NCBI GenBank assembly: GCA_011046055.1
Contig: DSBN01000320.1
Location: forward strand, 1-12,988
DNA length: 12,988 nucleotides
Reading direction: 5' to 3'
Source: Sediminispirochaeta sp.
GTDB lineage: Bacteria > Spirochaetota > Spirochaetia > DSM-16054 > Sediminispirochaetaceae
The notes below the pieces were generated by a model. It was not told the DNA's origin. It made no database searches and worked only from the letters and a program-made list of their open reading frames with translations. This document shows, piece after piece, positions 1 to 6,791 of the stretch; the stretch's first letter is position 1; each line of letters begins with the position of its first letter. The position numbers and the translations under genes are program-made.

Positions 1-1
1 C

Positions 2-361
2 CGGACTATGGAAAAAAGCGGTATATCCAGTATCTTTGTCGTTGATTCGGATCGCTACCTCAAGGGGCTGGCCCGAATCGACGATACGGTCAAATTGCAC
101 AAGAAAAAAGAAAAAGATCTCGAATCAATACTGATTCGAGATATCTATACCGCCTACGAAGATACTCCCATTTCAGACCTCTTATCGACGGCGCTGGCGA
201 CCAAGTATCCCATCGCGGTTATCGACAAGGACTACAAATTCAAAGGAATTGTGGATAGAGCGGCGATAATCAACGAAGTCAGCGAAGACGCGGATGATGT
301 CGAATCTCCGATGCACTTCTCCGAGATGGAAGAGAGCATTCACCAAAACGATTCGGAATAA
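2..361 (+). CDS. proV: Glycine betaine/proline betaine ABC transporter ATP-binding protein (ProV/OpuAA), C-terminal part only
   Basis: This is the 3' end of a gene that begins before the window; the reading frame is open from base 2 (R-T-M-E-K-S-G-I-S-S) to the TAA at 359-361, so the internal ATG at base 8 is not the true start. The roughly 119 residues seen look like the tandem CBS region that follows the nucleotide-binding domain in ProV/OpuAA proteins: a GISS-hFVVD strand early on and a second YPIAVID-KFKGIVDRAAII repeat unit. In the family the ATPase drives import of glycine betaine or related osmolytes, and the CBS pair senses ionic strength or nucleotide. The Walker motifs lie outside the window and cannot be checked. 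The stop is 16 bases before the permease start, and permease and binding-protein genes follow in order, which supports the assignment strongly. An acidic tail (EMEESIHQNDSE) closes the protein. Confidence 0.88.
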   Translation, partial: RTMEKSGISSIFVVDSDRYLKGLARIDDTVKLHKKKEKDLESILIRDIYTAYEDTPISDLLSTALATKYPIAVIDKDYKFKGIVDRAAIINEVSEDADDVESPMHFSEMEESIHQNDSE

Positions 362-377
362 AGGGAGGAATTAAAGA

Positions 378-1226
378 ATGAGTAGTGCAGAATTACATAA
401 GATTTTTGATATAGGAGGGGTTTTTGAGAGAGTCATCGACTGGCTCACCACCAACCTCGATTTCGTGTTCGACGTGATCGCCGACGTCATCGACGCCCTA
501 CTGACCGGCTTCTACAACCTGCTGATGATTCCCCACGCCTTTATCATGATCGCGCTTTTCGGCGGTATAGCTTGGTGGATCGCCAAGAAGGGAGTGGGAA
601 TCTTCACCCTGGTCGGCTTTTTCCTGATTTACGCCATGAATCTGTGGCAGGCGACCATGCAGACCCTGGCCTTGGTGATCACTTCGGTCTTTATCGCGGT
701 GTTGATCGCCGTACCTATTGGTATCTGGGCCTCCAAGAAAGACACTGTAGAGGCAATTGTGCGACCGATTCTGGACTTTATGCAGACCCTGCCGGCTTTT
801 GTCTATCTGATTCCGGCGGTGCTGTTTTTTCGGCTCGGCGCGGTGCCCGGTGTCGTGGCGACGCTGATTTTCTCCATGCCCCCGGCGGTACGCCTGACCA
901 ACCTTGGTATCCGTCAGGTCCCCAAGGAGATCAAGGAGGCATCCATATCCTTCGGGGCTACGGCCAGGCAGATGCTGCTCAAGGCGGAGATTCCCGTGGC
1001 CATGCCGACTATCATGGCGGGGATCAACCAGACTATCATGTTGGCTCTGTCGATGGTGGTTATCGCCGGTATGATCGGCGCCGGAGGCTTGGGAAACCAG
1101 GTGCTCAAGGGTATCACCCAGCTGCGGATCGACCTCGGTTTTGAAAGCGGAATCGCGATCGTTATACTGGCGATCTTTCTGGACCGAGTGACTCAGGCCT
1201 TAGGTGTCGCCTCGCAGAAGGATTGA
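378..1226 (+). CDS. proW: Glycine betaine/proline betaine ABC transporter permease (ProW/OpuAB)
   Basis: Inner-membrane permease of the betaine importer, 282 residues, the usual size for OpuAB/ProW proteins. After an amphipathic N-terminus (about 1-45), hydrophobic segments lie near 52-68, 73-90, 95-116, 134-165, 208-233 and 256-275. The BPD_transp_1 core is clear: the cytoplasmic EAA loop, which contacts the ATPase, spans about 187-206 (EASISFGATARQMLLKAEIP). The family-typical DFMQTLPAFVYLIP stretch is at about 133-146 and the MIGAGGLGNQVLKGI stretch at about 232-246. The ATG at 378 is preceded by AGGGAGG at 362-368, a good ribosome binding site, and the gene sits 16 bases after the ATPase gene. 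The binding protein is separate and not fused, so this is the ProVWX/OpuA three-subunit layout. No odd residues were noticed. Confidence 0.95.
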   Translation: MSSAELHKIFDIGGVFERVIDWLTTNLDFVFDVIADVIDALLTGFYNLLMIPHAFIMIALFGGIAWWIAKKGVGIFTLVGFFLIYAMNLWQATMQTLALVITSVFIAVLIAVPIGIWASKKDTVEAIVRPILDFMQTLPAFVYLIPAVLFFRLGAVPGVVATLIFSMPPAVRLTNLGIRQVPKEIKEASISFGATARQMLLKAEIPVAMPTIMAGINQTIMLALSMVVIAGMIGAGGLGNQVLKGITQLRIDLGFESGIAIVILAIFLDRVTQALGVASQKD

Positions 1227-1277
1227 TCCTTGGGAGAATAGTTTTTTGATAAAAATATGGCCGGGGGTATCCCGCCA

Positions 1278-1297
1278 ATAAAAAAAGAATTTTTTAT
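1278..1297 (+). other. AT-only inverted repeat just before the proX ribosome binding site
   Basis: In the 83-base gap between proW and proX, ATAAAAAA (1278-1285) and TTTTTTAT (1290-1297) are perfect inverted arms around an AGAA loop. The repeat ends 3 bases before the GGAGG (1301-1305) that serves the proX start. A short GC hairpin (CGGG 1262-1265 / CCCG 1271-1274) lies just upstream. The pairing is seen directly. A role in setting translation or transcript stability of the binding-protein cistron is only a guess, since an A-tract beside a T-run can arise by chance. Confidence 0.35.
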
Positions 1298-1309
1298 ATA
1301 GGAGGAAAT

Positions 1310-2176
1310 ATGAGAAACCTAAAGAAGTTGCTATCCATTGCTCTGATTTTGGTGCTGGCCAGTACGATGGCTTTTGCCGGAGGAGAACAGGAAGGTGCTG
1401 AAGCGCAGAAGACCGCCAAATTGGTCTACGTGAACTGGGAAGAGGGCGTTGCCTACACCCACCTGGCCAAGGTAGTACTGGAAGACCAGATGGGCTACGA
1501 AGTTGAGATCACCGCCGCCGACGTGGCGCCCGCCTACGCCTCAGTGGCTCAGGGCGACATGGATGCCTACATGGAGAGCTGGCTGCCGGTGCTGCACAAG
1601 AATTACATCGAGAACTTCGGCGACGATCTGACCGACCTCGGTTACGTCTACGAAGGTACCCAGAGCGGTCTAGTTGTTCCCGGTTATATGGACATCACTA
1701 CCATCTCTGAGATCAACGATATCGCCGACGAGCTTGGTGGCAAGATCACCGGTATCGACGCCGGAGCCGGCGTAATGCAGACTACCGAGGAAGTCATCGA
1801 AATGTACGGGCTCGACGTCGAGCTGATGGCCTCCAGCGGACCCGCCATGGCCGCGGCTCTGAAAGATGCTTATGAGAAGCAGCGCCCTATCGTAGTGACC
1901 GGTTGGAGACCCCACACCATGTTCGGTCGTTGGGACCTCCGTTTCCTCGAGCAGGACAAGGATCAGGTCTGGGGTGTGGGAAACATCCACATCTTCGGTC
2001 GGAAGAATATCCACGAGGACAAGCCCGAGTTGGCTCAGTTCTTGGAGAACTTCTACTTCACCGACGCTCAGTTGGCTGACCTGATGCTCACCGTGGCCGA
2101 AGGCAGCGACGCTGAAGCGGCGGCACGAGAATGGATGAACGACAACATGGACGTCGTGGAGAAGTGGCTCCCGTAG
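1310..2176 (+). CDS. proX: Glycine betaine/proline betaine-binding periplasmic protein (ProX/OpuAC)
   Basis: Substrate-binding subunit of the betaine importer, 288 residues. An N-terminal signal peptide is visible: basic MRNLKK, a hydrophobic core at about 7-19, and an AFA cleavage site at 21-23. The mature protein would start at GGEQEG. There is no lipobox cysteine, so a soluble periplasmic protein is expected. The OpuAC fold follows from about residue 36: VYVNWEEG with W43, MDAYMESWLP with W91, and VVTGWRPH with W199. These are likely members of the aromatic cage that holds the trimethylammonium group in this family (matched by motif, not by structure). W208 follows in GRWDLRFL. The ATG at 1310 has GGAGG at 1301-1305. 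It is the last gene of the operon and is followed by a strong terminator at 2212-2245. The GGEQEG-type mature N-terminus is one reason for proposing a spirochaete host. Confidence 0.95.
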   Translation: MRNLKKLLSIALILVLASTMAFAGGEQEGAEAQKTAKLVYVNWEEGVAYTHLAKVVLEDQMGYEVEITAADVAPAYASVAQGDMDAYMESWLPVLHKNYIENFGDDLTDLGYVYEGTQSGLVVPGYMDITTISEINDIADELGGKITGIDAGAGVMQTTEEVIEMYGLDVELMASSGPAMAAALKDAYEKQRPIVVTGWRPHTMFGRWDLRFLEQDKDQVWGVGNIHIFGRKNIHEDKPELAQFLENFYFTDAQLADLMLTVAEGSDAEAAAREWMNDNMDVVEKWLP

Positions 2177-2211
2177 TACAGTCTTAAACGTATACCTATT
2201 TAAGAGGTACG

Positions 2212-2245
2212 ATCGCTCCGCCTTCGGGCGGGGCGATTTTTTTTT
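2212..2245 (+). terminator. Rho-independent terminator of the proVWX operon
   Basis: An 11-bp stem (ATCGCTCCGCC at 2212-2222, GGCGGGGCGAT at 2227-2237, with one T-G wobble) closes a TTCG tetraloop and runs straight into eight further T residues (2238-2245). It lies 36 bases after the proX stop. The last Ts are also part of the stop codon of the convergent gene (TTA at 2244-2246 on + is TAA on -). On the - strand the same hairpin has no U-run after it, so it should act mainly on + transcripts. Confidence 0.93.
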
Positions 2246-4331
2246 AGCTCATCATGTCGATTTTCAGGTTGTAATAAGCTCCGATAAAACCCGCCGCTGA
2301 CCATGCCTGGTAGCGTTTGCCCATGGGGCGGCCGGTCTTGCCGTGGACCCACTCGTTGAACTCCCAGTCACGCTCAATCCCCTGTTTGTTGACCAAGGCT
2401 AGGCGGTAGAGCTCCTGCTGGGCTAAGTCTCGAAGGCCCAGTCGGCTGATAAACATGACCCAGTAGGCGCCGATAAAGGGCCAGACCCCGCCGTTGTGGT
2501 AGTGGTCCGGCAGGTTCAGCAGGTTGACGGTGTAGTAAGGCCGCCAGTGGGGGTCTCCGGAGTTCACGGGAGGGTAGAGGTTGACCACCGGCGCCGGTTC
2601 GTTGGCCCCGACGCCCCACATGAAGTTGAAGGCCATCTTCGCGCGGTCGGTATTCAACACGTTGAACAGCGCGGCGAGGATGTTGCCGTAGACGTCACAG
2701 CGCCAGTCGTAGTTGAAGGGGGTGATCTCGGCCAACAGATAGTGGGTGTCCCCGAGAGCGAACTGCTGTTCCGAAAAAATGCGCACCTGTTCGCTGTGGA
2801 TCGAAGGCCAGAACTTGCGGTTGATGGTCTCTTTGATGGATTGGGCAAGGCGTAGCCGGTAGCCGGCCAGGTTGAAATCCCCTAACAGCTCGGCGATCCT
2901 TCCGTGGGTGATGTTGGCGTAGTACCACAGGACCTCGTCGTAGAGTACGTTGTAGCTGCGTCCGAAGAGGTCCATCCAGTCGCCGGCTTCGGGTATCTCC
3001 AGCAGCGAGTCGTAGTTGCTGTCCTGGGCTTCCAGCCAGTTCATGATCTGCTTGATCTCACCGGCCCACTGCCGAAGAAGCTGGTAGTCCCGGGTCTGGC
3101 GGACATACTGGTAGAAGGCGATGACCAGCCACAGACCGCTGTCAATGGAGGCGATTTCCCCGACCCCCGAATAATCCGGGGTATTGGAGTCGATCCGAAC
3201 GTTGCTAGGGACCTGACCGCGGGGGGAAGTGTGCTCCAGAAGCGTTGTCAAGGTCGCCTTCTGACACTCCCGTACGTCTTCGTCGTCCACCGAGAGGGAC
3301 TGGATGATAGTGATCGCCCCGTCCCGGGCCCAAATGCTGCGGTAGTTTTCGTCGGTGGATTTGAAGGTGTTGTCCGTCAGGCTGCAGGCGGAAAAGCCGT
3401 GGGGGGTAATGTTTTTTCTCAGCGCCACCAACGCCTTGTTGTAGGCCTCGTTGATCAGGTCGATCTGCTCGGTGCTCAGTGCTTTGAAAGATTCAGACCT
3501 GATGACGTTGTGCAGTTGAGGGTCGAAGTCCTTGTGACTCAGCTCTTCGCTGCTCACATCGGCGATGGTATCCACCACTCCAAAGTGCTGCAGGCCCTCC
3601 AACACCCCGTCGGCGAAGGGCAGGGTTGCGGTATAGGTGGGCTGGGCGATGGTCTCGAGAAAGAGCTCGGGCTGGGCGTTTTCTACAATAATGCCGTTGA
3701 CACCTTCGAGCTGAAACATCGAGTTGTCGTTTCCCGTGTCGCCGGCGACCAGGCACTGCCGGGCGGGAATTTCGAGCCAGTCCAGGAGCCACTTGAGGGC
3801 GTTGCCCTTGTTGGCGTACTGGGGCAGTACATCAAGATCGCGGCTCGAAGAGTAGATGAGGTTCACCTTCAAGCCCTCCCGTTCGAGGACCTGCTCTATC
3901 TCCTGGATCTTCTCCTTCGGGGCGTCGTGGATGTACCAGCTCGATTTGAAGCGATTCTGGTATTTGATCGGCTGTTCTTCGATATCGGGAAAGGAGCGCA
4001 TCACCTGCTGGACCTTTTCACGGTCCCACCCGGCGTTGAGCGCGTCGGAGAAGACCTTGATGTATTCACGATTGCGGAAGTCGTAGATCACCGTACCGAC
4101 GCCGCAGATCAGATAGTCCGGGTCCGGAAGTGAGCTGACTTTGAGCAGCTCCAGGGTGTGGGGCAGCAGCCGACCGGAGTTGTAGACCAGAATGGGTGCT
4201 TTTTTCCGATCCCGGAGCTTCTCCCAGGTTCGGCGGAAGGCCAGGGTGGCGTCGGGCTTGCCCACCAGGGTGCCGTCCAGATCGGAGGAGAAGACCTTGA
4301 TTTCTCGGAGAGGGTTTGTAGGTGTTTCCAT
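2244..4331 (-). CDS. Bifunctional fusion: HAD sucrose-phosphate-phosphatase-like domain plus GH100-like (neutral invertase / amylo-alpha-1,6-glucosidase type) domain
   Basis: A 695-residue cytoplasmic protein with two modules. Residues about 10-255 are a HAD-IIB phosphatase of the sucrose-6-phosphate phosphatase type: motif I D17-L-D19-G-T-L, motif II in YNSGR (50-54), motif III lysine K175 in NKGNALKWL, motif IV GDTGND (197-202). Residues about 280-690 are an (alpha/alpha)6-type glycosidase: IWARDG (333-338), SIDSGLW (395-401), GDWMDLFGR (450-458), YHNGGVWP (611-618) and EFNEWVHGKTGRPMGKRYQAWSAAG (657-681). The last block and the DSGLW block strongly resemble those of GH100 neutral/alkaline invertases. 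By that likeness D397 and E660 would be acid and base; this is inferred from memory of the family. The gene starts 3 bases after the stop of the sucrose-phosphate-synthase-like gene, with AAGGAG upstream inside the end of that gene, so the two are likely translationally coupled. The phosphatase would finish sucrose synthesis; the second domain may hydrolyse sucrose or a related glycoside. Other possible substrates are mannosylfructose phosphate or a glucosylglycerate-type solute. Domain calls are firm, the exact glycosidase substrate is not. Confidence 0.88.
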   Translation of the reverse strand: METPTNPLREIKVFSSDLDGTLVGKPDATLAFRRTWEKLRDRKKAPILVYNSGRLLPHTLELLKVSSLPDPDYLICGVGTVIYDFRNREYIKVFSDALNAGWDREKVQQVMRSFPDIEEQPIKYQNRFKSSWYIHDAPKEKIQEIEQVLEREGLKVNLIYSSSRDLDVLPQYANKGNALKWLLDWLEIPARQCLVAGDTGNDNSMFQLEGVNGIIVENAQPELFLETIAQPTYTATLPFADGVLEGLQHFGVVDTIADVSSEELSHKDFDPQLHNVIRSESFKALSTEQIDLINEAYNKALVALRKNITPHGFSACSLTDNTFKSTDENYRSIWARDGAITIIQSLSVDDEDVRECQKATLTTLLEHTSPRGQVPSNVRIDSNTPDYSGVGEIASIDSGLWLVIAFYQYVRQTRDYQLLRQWAGEIKQIMNWLEAQDSNYDSLLEIPEAGDWMDLFGRSYNVLYDEVLWYYANITHGRIAELLGDFNLAGYRLRLAQSIKETINRKFWPSIHSEQVRIFSEQQFALGDTHYLLAEITPFNYDWRCDVYGNILAALFNVLNTDRAKMAFNFMWGVGANEPAPVVNLYPPVNSGDPHWRPYYTVNLLNLPDHYHNGGVWPFIGAYWVMFISRLGLRDLAQQELYRLALVNKQGIERDWEFNEWVHGKTGRPMGKRYQAWSAAGFIGAYYNLKIDMMS

Positions 4332-4334
4332 CGC

Positions 4335-5659
4335 TTAGAGCTGCTCCTTCGCCCGTACCTCGGTCAGATGCTCCGCATCGGTGAGATTCTCCACGTCGTT
4401 GAGCAGCTTCTGTGCTATACCGGTCCAGGTGAAGCGGGCGCGGGCCCTCTGAGCCCCCTTTTCACCCATTCTCTGGTTCAGGGAGCGGTACTTGAGCGCT
4501 TTGTACATGCTGATACCGAGCTCCTCCCGATCGAAGGTATCAGCGAAAAGGGCGTGGATTCCGTACTCCAGTACTCGGCACAGGCCGCCGTGGATGGTTA
4601 CTACGCAGGGCGTACCGCTGGCCATCGCTTCTACCGCGGTCATGCCGAAGGGCTCGTAGCGGCTGGAGAGGACGAAGAGGTCCGCCGCGCGGTAGTAGTC
4701 GGGCAGCTCCTCGTCGGGGATGAAGCCGATGAATTTGACCTTCTTTTGCAGCTTGTTTTTCCGTACCATCTCTTGGAGATTCTGGAAGATCTCTTCTTCC
4801 GTCTCACTGCGCTCCTCGTGTCCGATTGCCAGGACCAGCTGGGCTTTGGGGATCCTCTCGGCCACCAGACTGAAGGCGTCGATCAGAAGATCCAATCCCT
4901 TGTTGTGCGCCAAACGGGATACGGCGAAGACCGTCGACCCTTCGAAACCGAGCTGCGCTTTGAGGGTTTGCTGAGAAGATCTTCCCACGGGGAAGAAACG
5001 GTTGTCATCGTAGCCCGGGGGGATCATCCTGATCCTTCGAGTCGGCACGTCGTAATCGGTGGATATCTTGTCGACCTGGATCGGGGTGGTGGCGATCAGC
5101 AGATCGCAGGAACGGTAGATCATGGTTTCGTACTTGATTCGGTTGGAGAAGTTGTACTTCTCCTCGAAGGACTCTTGGTTGTCGGGATAGTCGGTCAGCA
5201 TCTGTTCTTTTTTCCACGTACCGATCGAATGGGGGGTGTGGACGTGGGGGATGTCCAACTTCTCGCTGAGCATGTGGCCGGCCAAGCCGGCGTCCCAGTA
5301 GTGGCTGTTGACGAAGCTGTAGCTGAGCTTGTGCTTCTTGATATAGCCGAGGGCGTTTTTGACCCACACGGGGATCTTCTCATAGAGGTACTCTTTAGGA
5401 ATGAAGTCCCGTCCGCCACAGGGCATGCGGATTATACGGACGTTTTCGTTGACCTCTTCGATTTCCGGTTGATCCTCGAATTTTCTGTCCAGATGTCTAC
5501 CGCGTATCCGAACTGGCCCATCTTTTTTGACAGCTCGATGACATATACTACCTGTCCCCCCGTATCCGGGGCGCCTAGGGGTGGGTCGGCGGCCACATAA
5601 CCGTGAGTGGATATCATCATAATTCTCGGAATTTCTTTGCTGGCTGTCCTGTCGCTCAT
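4335..5659 (-). pseudogene. spsA: Sucrose-phosphate synthase-like GT4 glycosyltransferase, split by a one-base frameshift
   Basis: Two frames on the - strand together give one GT4 enzyme of about 441 residues. The first part (5659 down to about 5486, AAGGAG before the ATG) encodes ISTHGYVAADPPLGAPDTGGQ and YVIELSKKMG, the glycine-rich nucleotide-sugar entry loop of sucrose-phosphate synthases. It then runs out of frame and stops at 5432. The second frame picks up at 5483 with KFEDQPEIEEVNENVRIIRM and PCGGRDFIPKEYLY and goes on to a stop at 4335. It carries SHYWDAGLAG, HTPHSIGTWKK, IPPGYDDNRFFP, SRLAHNKG and the retaining-GT4 E-x7-E in EPFGMTAVEAMASG (about residues 336 and 344 of the restored protein). 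Family members read W-T-R-K/R-F-E-D-Q here; the DNA reads tggacagaaaattc, one base short. The expected role is making sucrose-6-phosphate from a nucleotide-glucose and fructose-6-phosphate for the phosphatase encoded 3 bases downstream. Mannosylfructose-phosphate synthase is a close alternative. Conservation of everything after the shift suggests a sequencing error or a very recent mutation. Confidence 0.85.
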
Positions 5660-5747
5660 AGCGTTCTCCTTGTATAACTATATGAAATTTGAATCCGAAG
5701 TTTTTGAAAAGAAAATCTTGTGAGGTAAATAGATAGCATCTTTATTA

Positions 5748-5776
5748 ATTATAATAAGAGCTGAGCGAGAGTGCAA
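5748..5776 (-). promoter_or_regulatory. Sigma-70-type promoter of the sucrose-phosphate operon
   Basis: Reading the - strand, TTGCAC (5776-5771) is followed after exactly 17 bases by a perfect TATAAT (5753-5748). The start of transcription would fall near 5741, leaving an AT-rich leader of about 80 bases before the ATG at 5659. No hairpin or operator palindrome was noticed in the leader. The remaining sequence up to the tRNA terminator (about 5777-5856) holds no recognisable gene. Confidence 0.6.
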
Positions 5777-5856
5777 GTTTATATTGTGGTGCCGGCGGAC
5801 CGTGAGCGGACCTTGTGCTTTTTTCTGCTATGAATCGGCGTAAAAAAATAATACGG

Positions 5857-5908
5857 GAAAAGCAATTCTCAATTTGAAAGTCGCTAGACTTCCAAATTGA
5901 GAATTGCT
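5857..5908 (-). terminator. Long hairpin terminator after tRNA-Asp
   Basis: AGCAATTCTCAATTTG (5861-5876) pairs perfectly with 5893-5908, and AAGTC (5878-5882) with GACTT (5887-5891), around a GCTA loop: 21 Watson-Crick pairs with one odd position (A5877, C5892). On the - strand RNA that position is a G-U wobble, giving an unbroken 22-bp helix; on the + strand it is an A-C mismatch. The - strand hairpin starts 4 bases after the tRNA 3' end and is followed by a short U-run (UUUU overlapping the stem base, then CCCG), with a further T-rich run near 5842-5852. This fits a terminator for the tRNA transcript, although the U-run is short. Confidence 0.65.
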
Positions 5909-5912
5909 GATA

Positions 5913-5986
5913 CGGGAGCGACGGGGATTGAACCCGCGATCTCCGGCTTGACAGGCCGGCGCGATAACCAGCTTCGCTACGCCCCC
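5913..5986 (-). tRNA. tRNA-Asp (anticodon GTC)
   Basis: On the - strand a 74-base cloverleaf can be folded. The acceptor arm is GGGGGCG with CGCTCCC (one G-U), the D-arm is closed by GCGA/TCGC, the anticodon arm is CCGGC-CTGTCAA-GCCGG with anticodon GTC, the variable loop is short, and the T-arm is GCGGG-TTCAATC-CCCGT. The discriminator base is G, as expected for tRNA-Asp. CCA is not encoded (the next bases are TAT), so it must be added after transcription. The gene stands alone, with a candidate promoter upstream and a long hairpin just downstream. Confidence 0.95.
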
Positions 5987-6027
5987 AAACTATCTTTTTC
6001 TGATGCCGTGTCGTGGCAATCAAAAGG

Positions 6028-6056
6028 ACAATGCACAATAATTCCTTTTTTGTCAA
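6028..6056 (-). promoter_or_regulatory. Candidate promoter of tRNA-Asp
   Basis: On the - strand a consensus TTGACA (6056-6051) is followed after 17 bases by CATTGT (6033-6028), a weak -10 with 3 of 6 matches. Transcription would start about 35 bases before the mature tRNA. The -35 box is perfect but the -10 is poor, so the call is tentative. Confidence 0.45.
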
Positions 6057-6068
6057 GTAATACGGGCC

Positions 6069-6093
6069 AAAAAGAGCAGCTCCCACGAGCTGC
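6069..6093 (-). terminator. Intrinsic terminator of the DUF3783-prsW operon
   Basis: On the - strand GCAGCTC (6093-6087), loop GTGG and GAGCTGC (6082-6076) form a 7-bp GC-rich stem followed by TCTTTTT (6075-6069). It lies 26 bases after the prsW stop and just before the tRNA-Asp promoter, so it separates the two transcription units. Confidence 0.75.
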
Positions 6094-6119
6094 GCTCAAA
6101 GAGATGAATGGTCGGCGCC

Positions 6120-6788
6120 TTAGGACCGCCCGGCCTTTCGGTCCGCCCTCACCGCACGGGTTTGATAAATCGACAAGCCGCGGAGCGACCAGAGCATAAG
6201 GGGAAAGACGAAAAAGGCAAAAGCGCCGCCGAGAAATAGCAAGAAGTCGTAGAGTCCGTGGATGAACACCGCCAAGGCCAATCCGCTCTTCCAGGCTCCA
6301 GGGCGTTCGAACTTTGACAGACCCAGAAAGTAGCCCATGATCCCCGAAGCCAAGGCGTGCAGCGGTACGGCGGTCAGTCCCCGAATGATCAAGGTGGCCG
6401 GTTCGCCGGTACTGTAGAAGAGGTTTTCGAAAAAAGCGAAGCCCAGGCTGGCCGAAACCGTGTATACGATACCGTCCATGATCTCGTCGAAGGCGGGTTT
6501 GTCGATGATGAACCGCCGTACTACAAAGAGCTTGGTCCCCTCTTCCACCAGACCCGCCACGATAAAGGCCCGGAAAAAGAGCCTTAGCACCGGCGGGTAA
6601 TTCGCCGCGAGGGGGTCGATGAGAATTTCTAACAGCGCCGCCGGAATCACCGCGACAAAGCCGAGGGCGAAGGCGAAAAAGATAAGTCCTTTTGGTTCCC
6701 TTCTGGCTCGGTCCCAGCGGAGAAAGTACCACAGCAAGATCAGTGAAGGTACGAGCGCCAACAGGATGTTCAGAAAAAGCAGATCCAT
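6120..6788 (-). CDS. prsW: PrsW-family intramembrane metalloprotease
   Basis: A 222-residue polytopic membrane protein with all the diagnostic motifs of the PrsW/CPBP-type glutamic or metal-dependent membrane proteases: VEEGTKL (81-87, the EExxK motif), FENLFY (120-125, FExxxY), HALASGIMGY (144-153) and HGLYDF (177-182). Hydrophobic segments lie near 3-22, 36-56, 68-88, 108-124, 131-153, 166-184 and 187-200; the C-terminus is basic (RAVRADRKAGRS). In Bacillus subtilis PrsW makes the first cut in anti-sigma factor RsiW. No sigma or anti-sigma gene is present here, so the substrate is unknown. The ATG lies 3 bases after the stop of the upstream DUF3783-like gene, with an AGAGGA-type ribosome binding site inside that gene, showing a tight operon. 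Length is typical of the smaller family members. Confidence 0.9.
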   Translation of the reverse strand: MDLLFLNILLALVPSLILLWYFLRWDRARREPKGLIFFAFALGFVAVIPAALLEILIDPLAANYPPVLRLFFRAFIVAGLVEEGTKLFVVRRFIIDKPAFDEIMDGIVYTVSASLGFAFFENLFYSTGEPATLIIRGLTAVPLHALASGIMGYFLGLSKFERPGAWKSGLALAVFIHGLYDFLLFLGGAFAFFVFPLMLWSLRGLSIYQTRAVRADRKAGRS

Positions 6789-6791
6789 GGG

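Noticed and set aside
2904..4133. A long open frame on the + strand opposite the phosphatase-glycosidase fusion (409 codons)
   Set aside because: It lies fully antisense to a gene with clear domains on both sides, has no family motif, no convincing ribosome binding site and a composition (V, G, D, Q-rich) typical of antisense frames in GC-rich genes.
5478..5491. Programmed ribosomal frameshifting in the synthase gene
   Set aside because: No X-XXY-YYZ slippery heptamer is present in tggacagaaaattc and no strong hairpin or internal Shine-Dalgarno at a proper distance was seen. A plain one-base loss explains the data better.
4158..5600. A 480-codon open frame on the + strand opposite the synthase gene
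   Set aside because: It is antisense to the SPS-like gene and its translation shows no recognisable domain. Long antisense frames are expected here from GC-rich codon use.
5913..5986. tRNA-Asp as an integration site for a mobile element
   Set aside because: No integrase gene and no repeated tRNA 3' end are visible. The neighbours are ordinary chromosomal genes.
5745..6086. A 113-codon open frame on the - strand across the tRNA gene
   Set aside because: It overlaps tRNA-Asp, its terminator and its promoter, and has no domain.
5977..6732. A 251-codon open frame on the - strand overlapping prsW in another frame
   Set aside because: PrsW in the main frame carries all its family motifs. This frame is arginine- and glycine-rich shadow sequence and runs into the tRNA gene.
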